64,000 nt of DNA from JAZKID01 sp965247525. GTDB taxonomy: Bacteria > Pseudomonadota > Alphaproteobacteria > Rhizobiales > UBA4765. Position 1 is the stretch's first letter. Every line of letters begins with the position of its first letter. Positions 16,237-25,414 of the stretch are shown here, in pieces. The notes below the pieces were generated by a model. It was not told the DNA's origin. It did not search any database and saw nothing but the letters and a program-made list of their open reading frames with translations. The stretch is taken from positions 186,001-250,000 of the forward strand of contig OZ252015.1 in the NCBI GenBank assembly GCA_965247525.1, given 5' to 3'. The position numbers and the translations under genes were made by a program.

Positions 16237-16887
16237 ATGACAATCAGCGCCGCAGGCCCAGGTATTTCACGACGCGGACTGATGTTTATTTTGGCATCGC
16301 CATCAGGCGCGGGCAAATCGACGCTGTCGCGCTTGCTCTTGCAAAACGAGCCGGACATTCATCTGTCTGTGTCCGTCACAACACGCCCCCGTCGCCCATC
16401 TGAAGTTGATGGCGTACACTATCAGTTTGTCAGCCGCGCGCGTTTTGATGGTTTGATTGCAGGCGGCGAGCTTCTTGAATGGGCGGAGGTGCACGGCAAC
16501 CGTTACGGAACACCACGCGAGGCGGTCGAAAAAGTCGTTAAAGAAGGAAGGGACGTTCTGTTCGATATCGACTGGCAGGGCACATTGCAAATTTATGAAC
16601 ATGCCCGTGAAGATGTTGTCAGCGTATTCCTGCTTCCCCCCTCTGTTCCCGAACTAAAATCCCGTCTGGCGCGCCGTGCAGAAGATTCGGACGATGCCGT
16701 CAAGCTTCGCCTGCAAAGCGCAAAGACAGAGCTCTCAGCCTGGCAGCATTTCGACTATGTTCTCATCAATGATGATCTTGACCGCACTTTTGCCGGTCTG
16801 CGTGCGATTTTGACCGCAGAACGCCTTAAAAGGACGCGCCAGCAGGGTTTAGAGACAACTGTTAGTCGGCTGACACAAGATTTATAG
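16237..16887 (+). CDS. gmk: Guanylate kinase
   Basis: Gmk phosphorylates GMP to GDP. The 216-residue protein has the P-loop SPSGAGKST at 21-29, the GMP-binding VTTRPRRPSEVDGVHYQFV region (slightly shortened here), and the DIDWQGTLQI strand. The first 13 residues are a small extra N-terminal segment. It closes the conserved run after yicC. Confidence 0.96.
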   Translation: MTISAAGPGISRRGLMFILASPSGAGKSTLSRLLLQNEPDIHLSVSVTTRPRRPSEVDGVHYQFVSRARFDGLIAGGELLEWAEVHGNRYGTPREAVEKVVKEGRDVLFDIDWQGTLQIYEHAREDVVSVFLLPPSVPELKSRLARRAEDSDDAVKLRLQSAKTELSAWQHFDYVLINDDLDRTFAGLRAILTAERLKRTRQQGLETTVSRLTQDL

Positions 16888-16986
16888 CCTGTTTTCATTT
16901 TTCGTTAAGGTGTCATCCGGCAGGCTAAGCTGATCGCATGTTTATGTCCGTCTGTAGTCTTGCGATAGACCTTAAAAGCAGGCGCA

Positions 16987-17853
16987 ATGTTTTCTCTACG
17001 TTATATTACCGTTGCTGTGCTGCGCATTTGCGTGATTTTTTGCTGTGTCGGTTCGGCGATGGCTCAAGAAGGTCCATTTATCGATGGCCGTGCCTATAGC
17101 GGTATTTCGCTCGGAAAAGGTTATGGGTCCGCTTTGAAGTTGCGCGGCGGCTTTGTTACGCCTGAAGATCGCTCGACCTTGCAGCAGGGCGCAGCTTCAC
17201 CTCAAAACGAAATTGACGACGGATTGGTGCCTTCGCGCACTGCTGAACACTCCAATGGCATCATTGGGGCATACAATATTGGCTATGATATGCGCATGAA
17301 AAACCTGCCCTTGAGGCTTGGAGCAGAAGCTGATTTCAGCTTTGGCCAAATTTCTGACAAAGCGACGACAGTAACACGTGAGTTTTCAGCATCAGGATCG
17401 CACGGATGGTCGACATTCGGCAGTACCGATACGGATTGGATATCAACATTTCGTGGACGGCTGGCTTATCCTTTATCCAATGCTTTTTCGGTTTTTATGT
17501 CTGGCGGCGTTGCGGTTGGAAACATTGAAGTCGCACTGGCAGGCACAAGCATGAGACTGTGCGACCGGTGCACAATTCGCCCGAATACCTCATCATATGA
17601 TGTCTCGTCTCGTTCCACCAAAACACTTATTGGCTGGACGGCCGGTTCAGGTTTTGAAGTGGCTTTGAATAGGACGATGTCGCTGAAATCCGAGTTTTTG
17701 TATTATGATCTGGGTTCCGTCACAACAACAGCAATAGATGGTAGTATTGCGTATGCATCGCCTTCGGCACCCATTCCTGCACTCCAGGCGGAAGCCCAAG
17801 CCAGAGGTTATCTTTTACGCACAGGGCTCAACTTCAATTTCAACGCCTTTTGA
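16987..17853 (+). CDS. Outer-membrane beta-barrel protein
   Basis: A signal peptide is evident (hydrophobic segment ending A-M-A, cut before Q-E-G). The remaining ~260 residues show alternating polar and aromatic strands, several G-rich turns and a terminal phenylalanine (N-F-N-A-F), the usual outer-membrane insertion signal. The general layout resembles opacity-like porin-fold surface proteins of alphaproteobacteria. One cysteine pair lies in C-D-R-C. Function is not assignable. The gene stands alone 99 bases after gmk. Confidence 0.8.
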   Translation: MFSLRYITVAVLRICVIFCCVGSAMAQEGPFIDGRAYSGISLGKGYGSALKLRGGFVTPEDRSTLQQGAASPQNEIDDGLVPSRTAEHSNGIIGAYNIGYDMRMKNLPLRLGAEADFSFGQISDKATTVTREFSASGSHGWSTFGSTDTDWISTFRGRLAYPLSNAFSVFMSGGVAVGNIEVALAGTSMRLCDRCTIRPNTSSYDVSSRSTKTLIGWTAGSGFEVALNRTMSLKSEFLYYDLGSVTTTAIDGSIAYASPSAPIPALQAEAQARGYLLRTGLNFNFNAF

Positions 17854-17928
17854 ACATTTGAACTTGGTTTGACGGCCATTGCTTTAGAATGAAGCGCCGC
17901 ATGCAGGGTGAAGCTTCGGTATCCTCAG

Positions 17929-17934
17929 TATAAT
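17929..17934 (+). promoter_or_regulatory. Candidate -10 element of hppA
   Basis: A perfect TATAAT lies 105 bases before the hppA start codon in the 186-base gap after the outer-membrane protein gene. No convincing -35 is seen at 16-18 bases upstream, so the call is tentative. Confidence 0.3.
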
Positions 17935-18039
17935 ATAAAAAAAGACTTATGGCCTCGCTTGTGACATTGCGCCACTGGCCGCTTTCCGCTATTGCCTTTT
18001 CATCTCTAAATCCCTTCCAAAAACAAGGATTCCTCCTCA

Positions 18040-20166
18040 ATGGTTATCGATCTACAGGTTGTTTTATGGCTGGTTATGGCTTGTGGCCTTGCCGCTATTT
18101 TATACGGTATTATTACGACATCCAGCCTTTTGAAAGCAGACGCAGGTTCACCGCGCATGCAGGAAATTGCCGGCTTTATCGCTGAAGGCGCGCGTGCTTA
18201 TCTTCGCCGCCAATATATGACGATTGCACTTGTTGGCGTTATCATTCTTGCGCTTCTTGCTTATCTGCTCGGGGGCTATGTTGCCGCTGGTTTTGCCATT
18301 GGTGCCATTCTTTCAGGCGCTGCAGGTTTTATTGGCATGAACATCTCTGTCAAAGCCAATGTGCGCACAGCGCAGGCCGCACTGACATCCTTGTCTGGTG
18401 GCCTTAATGTTGCTTTCAAATCAGGTGCCATTACAGGTCTTCTTGTTGCTGGCCTCGCTTTGCTTGGCGTATCGGTTTATTACTATATTCTGACACAGCA
18501 CCTTGGTTTTGAACCCAATAACCGTATTGTCATCGACAGTCTCGTGGCGCTTGGTTTTGGCGCGTCACTGATTTCGATCTTCGCGCGTCTTGGCGGCGGC
18601 ATTTTTACAAAAGGCGCTGATGTCGGCGCTGATCTTGCCGGCAAACAGGTCGAAGGTCTGCCGGAAGATGATCCTCGTAACCCAGCTGTTATTGCAGACA
18701 ATGTTGGCGACAACGTTGGTGATTGCGCAGGTATGGCGGCCGACCTTTTCGAAACTTATGCGGTGACGATTGTCGCAACAATGGTTCTGGCTGCCACATT
18801 CTTTGTTGCATCGCCTGTTTTGACGGCCGTTATGATGCTTTATCCGCTTGCTATTGCCGGTGCTTGCATCATCACAACAATCCTTGGCACCTTCTTCGTT
18901 CGTCTCGGCTCAAACAACTCGATCATGGGTGCGCTTTACAAAGGCATTCTTGCAACAGGCGTCTTTTCAATCGGTGCGTTGTCACTTGTGACATATTACC
19001 TGATTGGTTTTGGCCCTATTGCCGGCACGGATTACACAGGACTGTCGCTGTTTTATTGCGGCGTCACGGGTTTTGCGATTACCGCGCTGATTATCTGGAT
19101 CACGGAATACTACACCGGAACGAACTTCCGCCCTGTGAAATCCATTGTTGACGCGTCAGCGCGCGGCCATGGCACTAACGTTATTCAGGGTCTTGCTGTT
19201 TCACTTGAAGCGACAGCAATTCCGGCTCTGATTATTATTGCTGGCATTATCGTCACGTACACGCTTGCCGGTCTTTTTGGTATTGCGATTGCGGTGACTT
19301 CGATGCTTGCCCTTGCGGGCATGGTTGTTGCGCTCGATGCTTTCGGACCTGTGACAGACAATGCCGGTGGTATTGCCGAAATGGCGGGCCTTCCTGCGGA
19401 TGTGCGTAAATCGACCGACGCTCTTGATGCGGTTGGAAATACCACCAAGGCAATTACAAAAGGCTATGCAATTGGTTCTGCCGGTCTTGGCGCACTGGTT
19501 CTTTTTGCCGCTTACAATCAGGACTTGAACTTCTTTGCGGCAAACTCACGTGCTTATCCTTATTTCGTCGGGACAACACCTGATTTCTCTCTGACAAACC
19601 CGTATGTCATCGTCGGCCTGCTGTTCGGAGGTATGATCCCATACCTGTTTGGTGGTATTGCCATGACAGCTGTGGGTCGTGCTGCAACAGCCGTAATCGA
19701 TGAAGTGCGTCGTCAGTTTCTTGATCCGGGTGTTCGTGCAGGAACAACGCGCCCAGACTATGGACGTGCGGTCGACATGTTAACGCGTGCCGCAATCCGT
19801 GAGATGATCCTGCCATCGCTGCTTCCTGTTCTGTCTCCACTCGTCTGCTATTTCGGCATTGCAGCGATTGCCGGTAAAGCCAATGGGTTTGCGGCACTCG
19901 GTGCCATGCTGCTCGGCGTGATCGTGACAGGCCTGTTTGTAGCCATCTCGATGACAGCTGGCGGCGGCGCCTGGGACAATGCCAAAAAACTCATCGAAGA
20001 AGGTGTGCATGGCGGCAAAGGCTCAGAAGCCCACAAAGCAGCCGTGACTGGGGACACCGTCGGCGACCCATACAAAGACACCGCAGGCCCGGCCATCAAT
20101 CCGGCCATCAAGATCACGAATATTGTGGCCTTGATCCTGCTGGCAGTCTTGGCGCACTTCGCGTAA
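18040..20166 (+). CDS. hppA: K+-independent proton-pumping pyrophosphatase
   Basis: HppA couples pyrophosphate hydrolysis to proton export across the inner membrane. The 708-residue, many-helix protein has the catalytic loop with DVGADLAGKQVEGLPEDDPR followed by NPAVIADNVGDNVGDCAGM. It also has the C-terminal DTVGDPYKDTAGPAINP loop. The GNTTKA motif carries Lys where potassium-dependent enzymes have Ala, which marks the potassium-independent class. Two terminator-like hairpins follow the stop codon. Confidence 0.96.
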   Translation: MVIDLQVVLWLVMACGLAAILYGIITTSSLLKADAGSPRMQEIAGFIAEGARAYLRRQYMTIALVGVIILALLAYLLGGYVAAGFAIGAILSGAAGFIGMNISVKANVRTAQAALTSLSGGLNVAFKSGAITGLLVAGLALLGVSVYYYILTQHLGFEPNNRIVIDSLVALGFGASLISIFARLGGGIFTKGADVGADLAGKQVEGLPEDDPRNPAVIADNVGDNVGDCAGMAADLFETYAVTIVATMVLAATFFVASPVLTAVMMLYPLAIAGACIITTILGTFFVRLGSNNSIMGALYKGILATGVFSIGALSLVTYYLIGFGPIAGTDYTGLSLFYCGVTGFAITALIIWITEYYTGTNFRPVKSIVDASARGHGTNVIQGLAVSLEATAIPALIIIAGIIVTYTLAGLFGIAIAVTSMLALAGMVVALDAFGPVTDNAGGIAEMAGLPADVRKSTDALDAVGNTTKAITKGYAIGSAGLGALVLFAAYNQDLNFFAANSRAYPYFVGTTPDFSLTNPYVIVGLLFGGMIPYLFGGIAMTAVGRAATAVIDEVRRQFLDPGVRAGTTRPDYGRAVDMLTRAAIREMILPSLLPVLSPLVCYFGIAAIAGKANGFAALGAMLLGVIVTGLFVAISMTAGGGAWDNAKKLIEEGVHGGKGSEAHKAAVTGDTVGDPYKDTAGPAINPAIKITNIVALILLAVLAHFA

Positions 20167-20177
20167 ACTTAAAATAT

Positions 20178-20213
20178 ATTGCTTTGTATTGTTAAAATAC
20201 AAAGCAATTTCTT
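20178..20213 (+). terminator. Terminator after hppA
   Basis: ATTGCTTTGTATT and its exact complement form a 13-bp stem with a five-base loop, followed by TTCTTT. It begins 12 bases after the hppA stop codon. Confidence 0.75.
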
Positions 20214-20244
20214 TGCCTGACTTTAAAATTATAATGCAACGATG

Positions 20245-20274
20245 AATGGCGTGTGTATTTCACGCCATTTTTTT
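20245..20274 (+). terminator. Second strong terminator downstream of hppA
   Basis: AATGGCGTG, a seven-base loop and CACGCCATT form a 9-bp stem running straight into a T run (7 T). It is a better classical terminator than the hairpin 40 bases earlier. The T run ends 13 bases before the start codon of the small gene that follows. Confidence 0.8.
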
Positions 20275-20287
20275 GTGTCAGGATTTT

Positions 20288-20521
20288 ATGATTTTAAGAA
20301 CTTTCGGGATCGTGTCAGCACTCTACGTCTGGGGAGACCCCAGACTGGATGACATTCGCCCTAATGAAATAAGTTTTGTATCGCAGGCTGTACGTGAGGC
20401 ATTTTCGCCTGTCGTCGAAAAAGTGCAGCTACAAGCTTTGAAATACGTGCCCGATCAGGTGAAGTATGCGAGCCTTAACAATCCCATGATCATTGTTGCC
20501 GACCGTTTCGGTCGCATCTAA
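20288..20521 (+). CDS. Small hypothetical protein
   Basis: This is a 77-residue frame with ATG at 20288 and an AGGA four bases upstream. The N-terminus is hydrophobic (I-L-R-T-F-G-I-V-S-A-L-Y-V-W). The rest is mixed and has no motif I recognise. It ends immediately before the bamE stop on the other strand. Two terminators stand between it and hppA, so it would need its own promoter. It may be a spurious frame. Confidence 0.35.
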   Translation: MILRTFGIVSALYVWGDPRLDDIRPNEISFVSQAVREAFSPVVEKVQLQALKYVPDQVKYASLNNPMIIVADRFGRI

Positions 20522-20965
20522 TTACCTTTTTGAAACAGCGTTCATAATCTGCTGCAAGAAGGTCACCTCGCGGCCAGAAGTTGGCGTTTTGCGCGAAATA
20601 AAGTCGACGACCTTGCCATCTTCAAGTCCATAATTGGCAATACGCGAGACACGTTGGTCTTTGCCAAAATAAATGGCCATGACTTTCTGGTCTTTGACTT
20701 GCATGCCGAAAAGGGGAGACTTTTCGACCTGCTGGCTGATGTAATAAAACACTTCACCATCAATCGTCGAAGTTGTGGACGGCGTGCCAAGAACAAAAAG
20801 AACCTGGTCTTTGGTCGAGCCTACCGGAACCTGCTCCAGCGCCCCTTCAGGCGCGATAAACCCGCGCGAAATTGTGCTGTCAAAGCTGCCGCAGGCACCA
20901 AGGGGCAAAAGCAGAGCTGAAAGAGCGAGCGAAGCGAAAAATGCTGATGCAGGTGTGCGTGCCAT
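20522..20965 (-). CDS. bamE: Outer-membrane assembly lipoprotein BamE (SmpA/OmlA)
   Basis: BamE is a small lipoprotein of the outer-membrane beta-barrel assembly complex. The 147-residue protein has a lipoprotein signal with lipobox L-G-A-C (Cys25) and the SmpA/OmlA segment VPVGSTKDQVLFVLGTPST. The start at 20965 is set by the signal peptide; the frame extends 22 codons further upstream without sense. It is divergent from yceD, as in many alphaproteobacteria. Confidence 0.9.
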   Translation of the reverse strand: MARTPASAFFASLALSALLLPLGACGSFDSTISRGFIAPEGALEQVPVGSTKDQVLFVLGTPSTTSTIDGEVFYYISQQVEKSPLFGMQVKDQKVMAIYFGKDQRVSRIANYGLEDGKVVDFISRKTPTSGREVTFLQQIMNAVSKR

Positions 20966-21106
20966 CTTAAAATACCGGTCAGAGCGGGAGGTTGAATGTA
21001 TGCTGCTAACCTGTTGCCAGAGGTTTGGCAATGCCTTGCGGCCAGTCCAACGCCTTGTTAAACAGGTGTTCGATCTGGCATCAACTTATCCTGATAAATC
21101 ACTGCA

Positions 21107-21622
21107 ATGCATAAAGTATTTGAGCCGCCTGTAATCAAACCCGTGCTTCATTCGCATGTCAAAATTGGCGGCGTTCCTTCAGCAGGACTGGAAATTACAA
21201 TTGAGGCCAACAGGCAGGAACGCGAGCAACTTGCAAAACTTGGCCAGCTTGAAGGACTCGACAAATTTATTGCGAAACTGGATGTGAAACAAAGTGGCCG
21301 TGAGCTTCGCGTTAAAGGCACATTAAAAGCCGACCTGACTTACAAATGTGTGCGAACCTTGGAGCCCTTCCAAGCGACGCTTGATGAAAGCCTGAATGTT
21401 CGTTTTGCGCCGGTGCGTGCACGCGATGAAAAACATATTGATCTGTCATTTGGCGACGATGCGCCCGAACCTCTTGTCGATGGCCGCGCTGACCTTGGCG
21501 CGCTCATCCAGGAATATTTTTTGCTGTCACTCGATCCATACCCGCACAATCCTGCGTCTGACTTTGTCGATGATGTCACGCCAGACAAGGTTATTCCCAT
21601 CACATTGAAGCTGTCTGAATGA
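21107..21622 (+). CDS. DUF177 (YceD) family protein
   Basis: YceD proteins are linked to 23S rRNA or ribosomal protein expression and usually stand before rpmF or plsX. The 171-residue acidic protein has the central LTYKCVRTLEPF and the C-terminal LGALIQEYFLLSLDPYPH region typical of the family. Only one cysteine remains in the position where many relatives have a pair. Its end overlaps plsX by four bases, and no rpmF lies between them. Confidence 0.88.
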   Translation: MHKVFEPPVIKPVLHSHVKIGGVPSAGLEITIEANRQEREQLAKLGQLEGLDKFIAKLDVKQSGRELRVKGTLKADLTYKCVRTLEPFQATLDESLNVRFAPVRARDEKHIDLSFGDDAPEPLVDGRADLGALIQEYFLLSLDPYPHNPASDFVDDVTPDKVIPITLKLSE

Positions 21623-22677
21623 CGTCAAAAATCACCCTTTCTCTGGATGCAATGGGCGGCGATCTTGGGCCTGATATCGTCATACCGGGAGCTCATCTGT
21701 CGTCGATCCGCCATCCCGATTTACATTTCATTTTTGTCGGTAATGAAGCAAAAATAGCGCCACTTCTTGCGGCACATGCTCGTTTAAAAGACCGTTCAAA
21801 AATCATCCATACTGATGTCGCGATCAAAATGGACGACAAACCCAGTCAGGCTTTGCGGGCAGGGCGTTGGAAATCCTCCATGTGGATCGCGCTTGAAGCC
21901 GTGAAAAGCGGCGAGGCGCAGGCCTGTGTTTCGGCCGGTAACACCGGCGCATTGATGGCAATGTCGAAATTTTGCTTACGTAATTTTGAAGGTGTAAAAC
22001 GCCCGGCCATCGCAGCAATCTGGCCAACAATCAAAGGCGAGACTGTCGTGCTTGATGTTGGCGCGTCGATTGGCGCCGACGCGGGCGAACTGGTAGATAT
22101 GGCCATTCTCGGCGGCGCGATGGCGCGCGCTCTTTTCGATCTTGACCGCCCGCGCGTTGCGCTTCTCAATATCGGCGTTGAAGAGGTCAAAGGACTGGAG
22201 CCTGTCAAAGAAGCTGCGCAAATTCTTAAAGATGCAAAGCTGGGTGATCTTAATTATATCGGCTTTATTGAGGGCAATGATATTGGCCAAGGCCATGCAG
22301 ATGTCGTCGTGACGGAAGGGTTTGCCGGAAATATCGCTTTGAAAACGGCAGAAGGTACGGCCAAACAAATATCGCATTATTTACGCAATGCGCTTTCGCG
22401 CACGCTGATGTCTAAGCTCGGCGCACTGCTCGCGCGCGGTGCATTTCGCGCGCTGCGTGATAAGCTTGATCCGCGAAAATTGAATGGCGGCGTGTTTCTG
22501 GGCCTAAACGGTATCGTTATTAAAAGCCATGGCGGAACGGATGCCTTTGGTTTTGCCAGTGCTATCGACCTTGGCTACGACATGGCAAAACATCATTTTC
22601 TCTCCAAGATTTCAGATGATCTGCAACGCGTTCATGCAGACAGTGCCAAACCCCAGATGTTAGAGGAGGCGGTATGA
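21619..22677 (+). CDS. plsX: Phosphate acyltransferase PlsX
   Basis: PlsX makes acyl-phosphate from acyl-ACP, the first step toward phosphatidic acid with PlsY. The 352-residue protein starts with the SLDAMGGDLGPD motif and has AGNTGALMA, DVGAS and the C-terminal GLNGIVIKSHGGTD segment. It overlaps both yceD and fabH by four bases, which points to tight co-translation. Confidence 0.96.
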   Translation: MTSKITLSLDAMGGDLGPDIVIPGAHLSSIRHPDLHFIFVGNEAKIAPLLAAHARLKDRSKIIHTDVAIKMDDKPSQALRAGRWKSSMWIALEAVKSGEAQACVSAGNTGALMAMSKFCLRNFEGVKRPAIAAIWPTIKGETVVLDVGASIGADAGELVDMAILGGAMARALFDLDRPRVALLNIGVEEVKGLEPVKEAAQILKDAKLGDLNYIGFIEGNDIGQGHADVVVTEGFAGNIALKTAEGTAKQISHYLRNALSRTLMSKLGALLARGAFRALRDKLDPRKLNGGVFLGLNGIVIKSHGGTDAFGFASAIDLGYDMAKHHFLSKISDDLQRVHADSAKPQMLEEAV

Positions 22678-23642
22678 GTTTTCCGCGCTCGGTTATTTGC
22701 GGTGTTGGCGCTTATCTTCCCAAAAAAGTTTTGGCGAACAGTGACCTCAAGGCCATTGTCGACACATCCGACGAATGGATTGTCCAACGCACCGGAATTA
22801 AATCGCGCCATATTGCGGCTGATAATGAATTTACGTCTGACCTTGCAATGCATGCCGCCCGCAACGCTTTAAAAAATGCAAATATGGAAGCAAGCGAGAT
22901 CGACCTCATCGTTCTTGCCACCTCAACGCCAGACTACACCTTTCCCGCTACAGCAACAGTGGTTCAGGCAAAGCTTGGGATCACCAATGGCGCCGCATTC
23001 GATGTGCAGGCCGTCTGCACGGGTTTTATTTATGCTTTAAGCGTTGCTGATGCCTTGCTCAAAACAGGCCAGCACACATGCGCGCTTGTGATTGGCGCAG
23101 AAACATATTCGCGCATTCTCGACTGGACCGATCGTGGCACATGTGTGCTCTTTGGTGATGGGGCAGGGGCAGTTGTACTTCAAGCGCAAGACGACGAAAA
23201 GACACGCGGCGTCATTGCATCAAAATTACGTGCCGACGGCCAATATCGCGATCGTCTTTACGTTGATGGCGGACCCTCAACAACACAAACCACCGGCCAT
23301 CTTCGAATGAACGGCAAGGACGTTTACAAACTTGCCGTTGGAATGGTGCCACAAATTATCGAAGATATTTTGGAAGAAAACCACCTCAACGCCGACGACC
23401 TCGACTGGTTCGTGCCGCATCAGGCCAACCAGCGCATTATTGATGCTACAGCCGTGCGGCTCGGAATCTCACCTGAAAAAGTTGTGCTTACCGTTGCCGA
23501 GCATGCCAACACATCGTCAGCGTCGATCCCTCTTGCTCTGGCTGCCGCTGTTAACGATGGCCGCATCAAAACCGGAGATCTCATTGCTCTCGAAGCCATG
23601 GGCGGGGGCTTCACATGGGGTGCCAGCCTTGTGAGATGGTAG
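22674..23642 (+). CDS. fabH: 3-oxoacyl-ACP synthase III FabH
   Basis: FabH starts fatty acid synthesis by condensing acetyl-CoA with malonyl-ACP. The 322-residue protein has catalytic Cys115 (VQAVCTGFIYAL), the His of WFVPHQANQRII and the Asn of AEHANTSSASIP, and ends in FTWGASLVRW. It overlaps plsX by four bases. The rest of the fatty acid genes are 10 kb upstream. Confidence 0.96.
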   Translation: MSFPRSVICGVGAYLPKKVLANSDLKAIVDTSDEWIVQRTGIKSRHIAADNEFTSDLAMHAARNALKNANMEASEIDLIVLATSTPDYTFPATATVVQAKLGITNGAAFDVQAVCTGFIYALSVADALLKTGQHTCALVIGAETYSRILDWTDRGTCVLFGDGAGAVVLQAQDDEKTRGVIASKLRADGQYRDRLYVDGGPSTTQTTGHLRMNGKDVYKLAVGMVPQIIEDILEENHLNADDLDWFVPHQANQRIIDATAVRLGISPEKVVLTVAEHANTSSASIPLALAAAVNDGRIKTGDLIALEAMGGGFTWGASLVRW

Positions 23643-23717
23643 AGTGCCAAGGCTAATTTGCTGTTGACGATCAATATGTTCTGGGAATAACCTAAGGGAA
23701 GCAACGAGGGCGACACC

Positions 23718-24056
23718 ATGACAGCAGCCAACCAGCAAGCCGGTGCGGACAAAACAATCACGCGTGCTGATCTTTGCGAAACGGTTTATCACCGCGTCGG
23801 CCTGTCGCGCTCTGAAAGTGCTGATCTTGTCGAACAGGTTTTAGCGGCCATTTCAAAAGCGGTGATCAGCGGCGAAAACGTAAAGCTTTCTTCTTTCGGC
23901 TCATTTCTTGTGCGTTCCAAAGGCGAGCGCATCGGCAGAAATCCGAAGACAGGCGAGGAAGTGCCAATTGCACCACGCCGCGTGATGGTTTTTAAACCTT
24001 CGAATATTCTCAAAGCGCGCATCAACGGCGAGTCGATTGAAGGGCTCGATGACTGA
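23718..24056 (+). CDS. ihfA: Integration host factor subunit alpha
   Basis: IhfA with IhfB bends DNA at specific sites. The 112-residue HU-family protein begins T-I-T-R-A-D-L and contains VKLSSFGSFLVR and the arm R-I-G-R-N-P-K-T-G-E-E-V-P-I. The alpha-type residues and the fabH-ihfA-merR order support the alpha subunit over HU. Its last eight bases overlap the next gene. Confidence 0.92.
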   Translation: MTAANQQAGADKTITRADLCETVYHRVGLSRSESADLVEQVLAAISKAVISGENVKLSSFGSFLVRSKGERIGRNPKTGEEVPIAPRRVMVFKPSNILKARINGESIEGLDD

Positions 24057-24672
24057 TCAGAAAGCAACTGCATCTCTGCGCAATTCCAGCAAGGCGGACG
24101 GCGCTTACCGCACTATTTCAGAGGTCGCGCACGAGCTTGAACTTCCTCAGCATGTATTGCGGTTCTGGGAATCGCGTTTCGGACAAATCCGACCTTTAAA
24201 ACGTGGTGGTGGCCGTCGTTACTATCGGCCTGAAGATATTGCTCTGTTGAAAGGCATTCAGCATCTTCTGTATAGCGAGGGTTACACCATTAAAGGTGTG
24301 CAAAAATTATTGAAAGCACAAGGCGCGAAAGCGGTGCAGGAGATTGGCGGTGGCAAAGTGTCTGCGCCATTTCAAAGCGACGATACCGAAGATGATTTCG
24401 ATGAGGTTTTGCCAAGCGCTGAAATTACACCGTTTAACGCCCGCGCACAGATTGAGCCTGCAAATCTCGCTCAAGCAAATTTAACACCTGAAAAAATTGC
24501 GACGAGCGATCTGTCTCTCCCGCTTTTTGATACGCATCATGATGGTCTTCTGCTTGAAAAAGCAGTTTCAGCGGCCCCAAAAAACAATGGCGCCGCAACT
24601 GTTGCAGCTTTGCGCAAGCTGCGTGATGAAGTCCTTGCATGCAAAAAGTTGCTGGAGCCCAGCCAGCCATAA
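24049..24672 (+). CDS. MerR family transcriptional regulator
   Basis: The 207-residue protein has an N-terminal MerR helix-turn-helix (YRTISEVAHELELPQHVLRF, residues about 20-39) and the following R-R-Y-Y-R-P-E-D-I segment. The C-terminal half is low-complexity and acidic, with no metal-binding cysteines of the classical mercury type. A MerR gene immediately after ihfA is common in alphaproteobacteria; its targets are unknown. The ATG at 24049 overlaps ihfA by eight bases; an upstream TTG at 24037 is less likely. Confidence 0.88.
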   Translation: MTDQKATASLRNSSKADGAYRTISEVAHELELPQHVLRFWESRFGQIRPLKRGGGRRYYRPEDIALLKGIQHLLYSEGYTIKGVQKLLKAQGAKAVQEIGGGKVSAPFQSDDTEDDFDEVLPSAEITPFNARAQIEPANLAQANLTPEKIATSDLSLPLFDTHHDGLLLEKAVSAAPKNNGAATVAALRKLRDEVLACKKLLEPSQP

Positions 24673-24738
24673 TCTGCTCAAGCGTTCTGCATTAAGTGGT
24701 TTCACGATTTGCGAATTATGCTATGTACGCAACCAAGT

Positions 24739-24815
24739 CGGAATGTAGCGCAGCCTGGTAGCGCACTTGTCTGGGGGACAAGGGGTCGTGGGTTCGAATC
24801 CCGCCATTCCGACCA
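24739..24815 (+). tRNA. tRNA-Pro (GGG)
   Basis: The 77-base gene folds as a full cloverleaf: acceptor CGGAATG/CATTCCG, D arm GCGC/GCGC, anticodon stem CTTGT/ACAAG with loop CTGGGGG (anticodon GGG), and T arm GTGGG-TTCGAAT-CCCGC. The 3' CCA is encoded. Confidence 0.97.
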
Positions 24816-24832
24816 TTTATTTTATGTCTCGC

Positions 24833-25363
24833 CTATTTATTTTCTGGGTGGCGTTTGTTGTAATTATCAACCGCCTCCTTGTACTCTTCAGAGTTCAGGA
24901 TGAGTTTCATATATTTTATATCGCGACGCAATTTTCGTGAAAATCCGGCACCTGAAAATCCACCGCGCGCACCACAGAATTTCTGGCAATTGCCTTGCTC
25001 ATCATCGCTAAAGTGAATGTCAGTGCCATCAAACTTGATCTGAAGGCTGCAACCGCTTTCAATGTCTGGGTCTTGAAAAATAAAAGTTTTGTCAGCCTGC
25101 TGCCGGACGATTCCTGACAAACCACATTCATGTCCATTGTAAAATTCAAGATGAATTTTGATATAGGCCGTATCATTCTTCAAACCTACAAATTCAAAAA
25201 TATTTTCTGATTTGTATGCGGTTCCATCCACCATGCCATTTTCAAACTGGTCCTTGTAAACGCCTTGCAGTTCTATGATTTCTGGTGTGAAGCCATCAGC
25301 ATAGGAAAGCGCCATAATGCCAAAATAGACCAAAAGAGCAGGGGCGAGCCGTGTGATTTTCAT
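24833..25363 (-). CDS. Secreted cysteine-containing hypothetical protein
   Basis: The 176-residue protein starts with a signal peptide (hydrophobic core L-A-P-A-L-L-V-Y-F-G-I-M-A-L) with a cut expected after S-Y-A. The mature part has five cysteines, among them C-G-L-S-G, C-Q-K-F-C-G-A-R-G-G and a lone one, so periplasmic disulfides are likely. The C-terminus is charged and helix-prone. No family is recognised. It is divergent from trhO and 17 bases downstream of the tRNA on the opposite strand. Confidence 0.7.
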   Translation of the reverse strand: MKITRLAPALLVYFGIMALSYADGFTPEIIELQGVYKDQFENGMVDGTAYKSENIFEFVGLKNDTAYIKIHLEFYNGHECGLSGIVRQQADKTFIFQDPDIESGCSLQIKFDGTDIHFSDDEQGNCQKFCGARGGFSGAGFSRKLRRDIKYMKLILNSEEYKEAVDNYNKRHPENK

Positions 25364-25414
25364 TTTGTGCTTATCATGCTAGTGAATATGAAACACAAGC
25401 CACAAACAGATCAT

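Noticed and set aside
17949..18185. A 78-codon frame overlapping the hppA start
   Set aside because: It runs out of frame through the first membrane segments of HppA and is a shadow.
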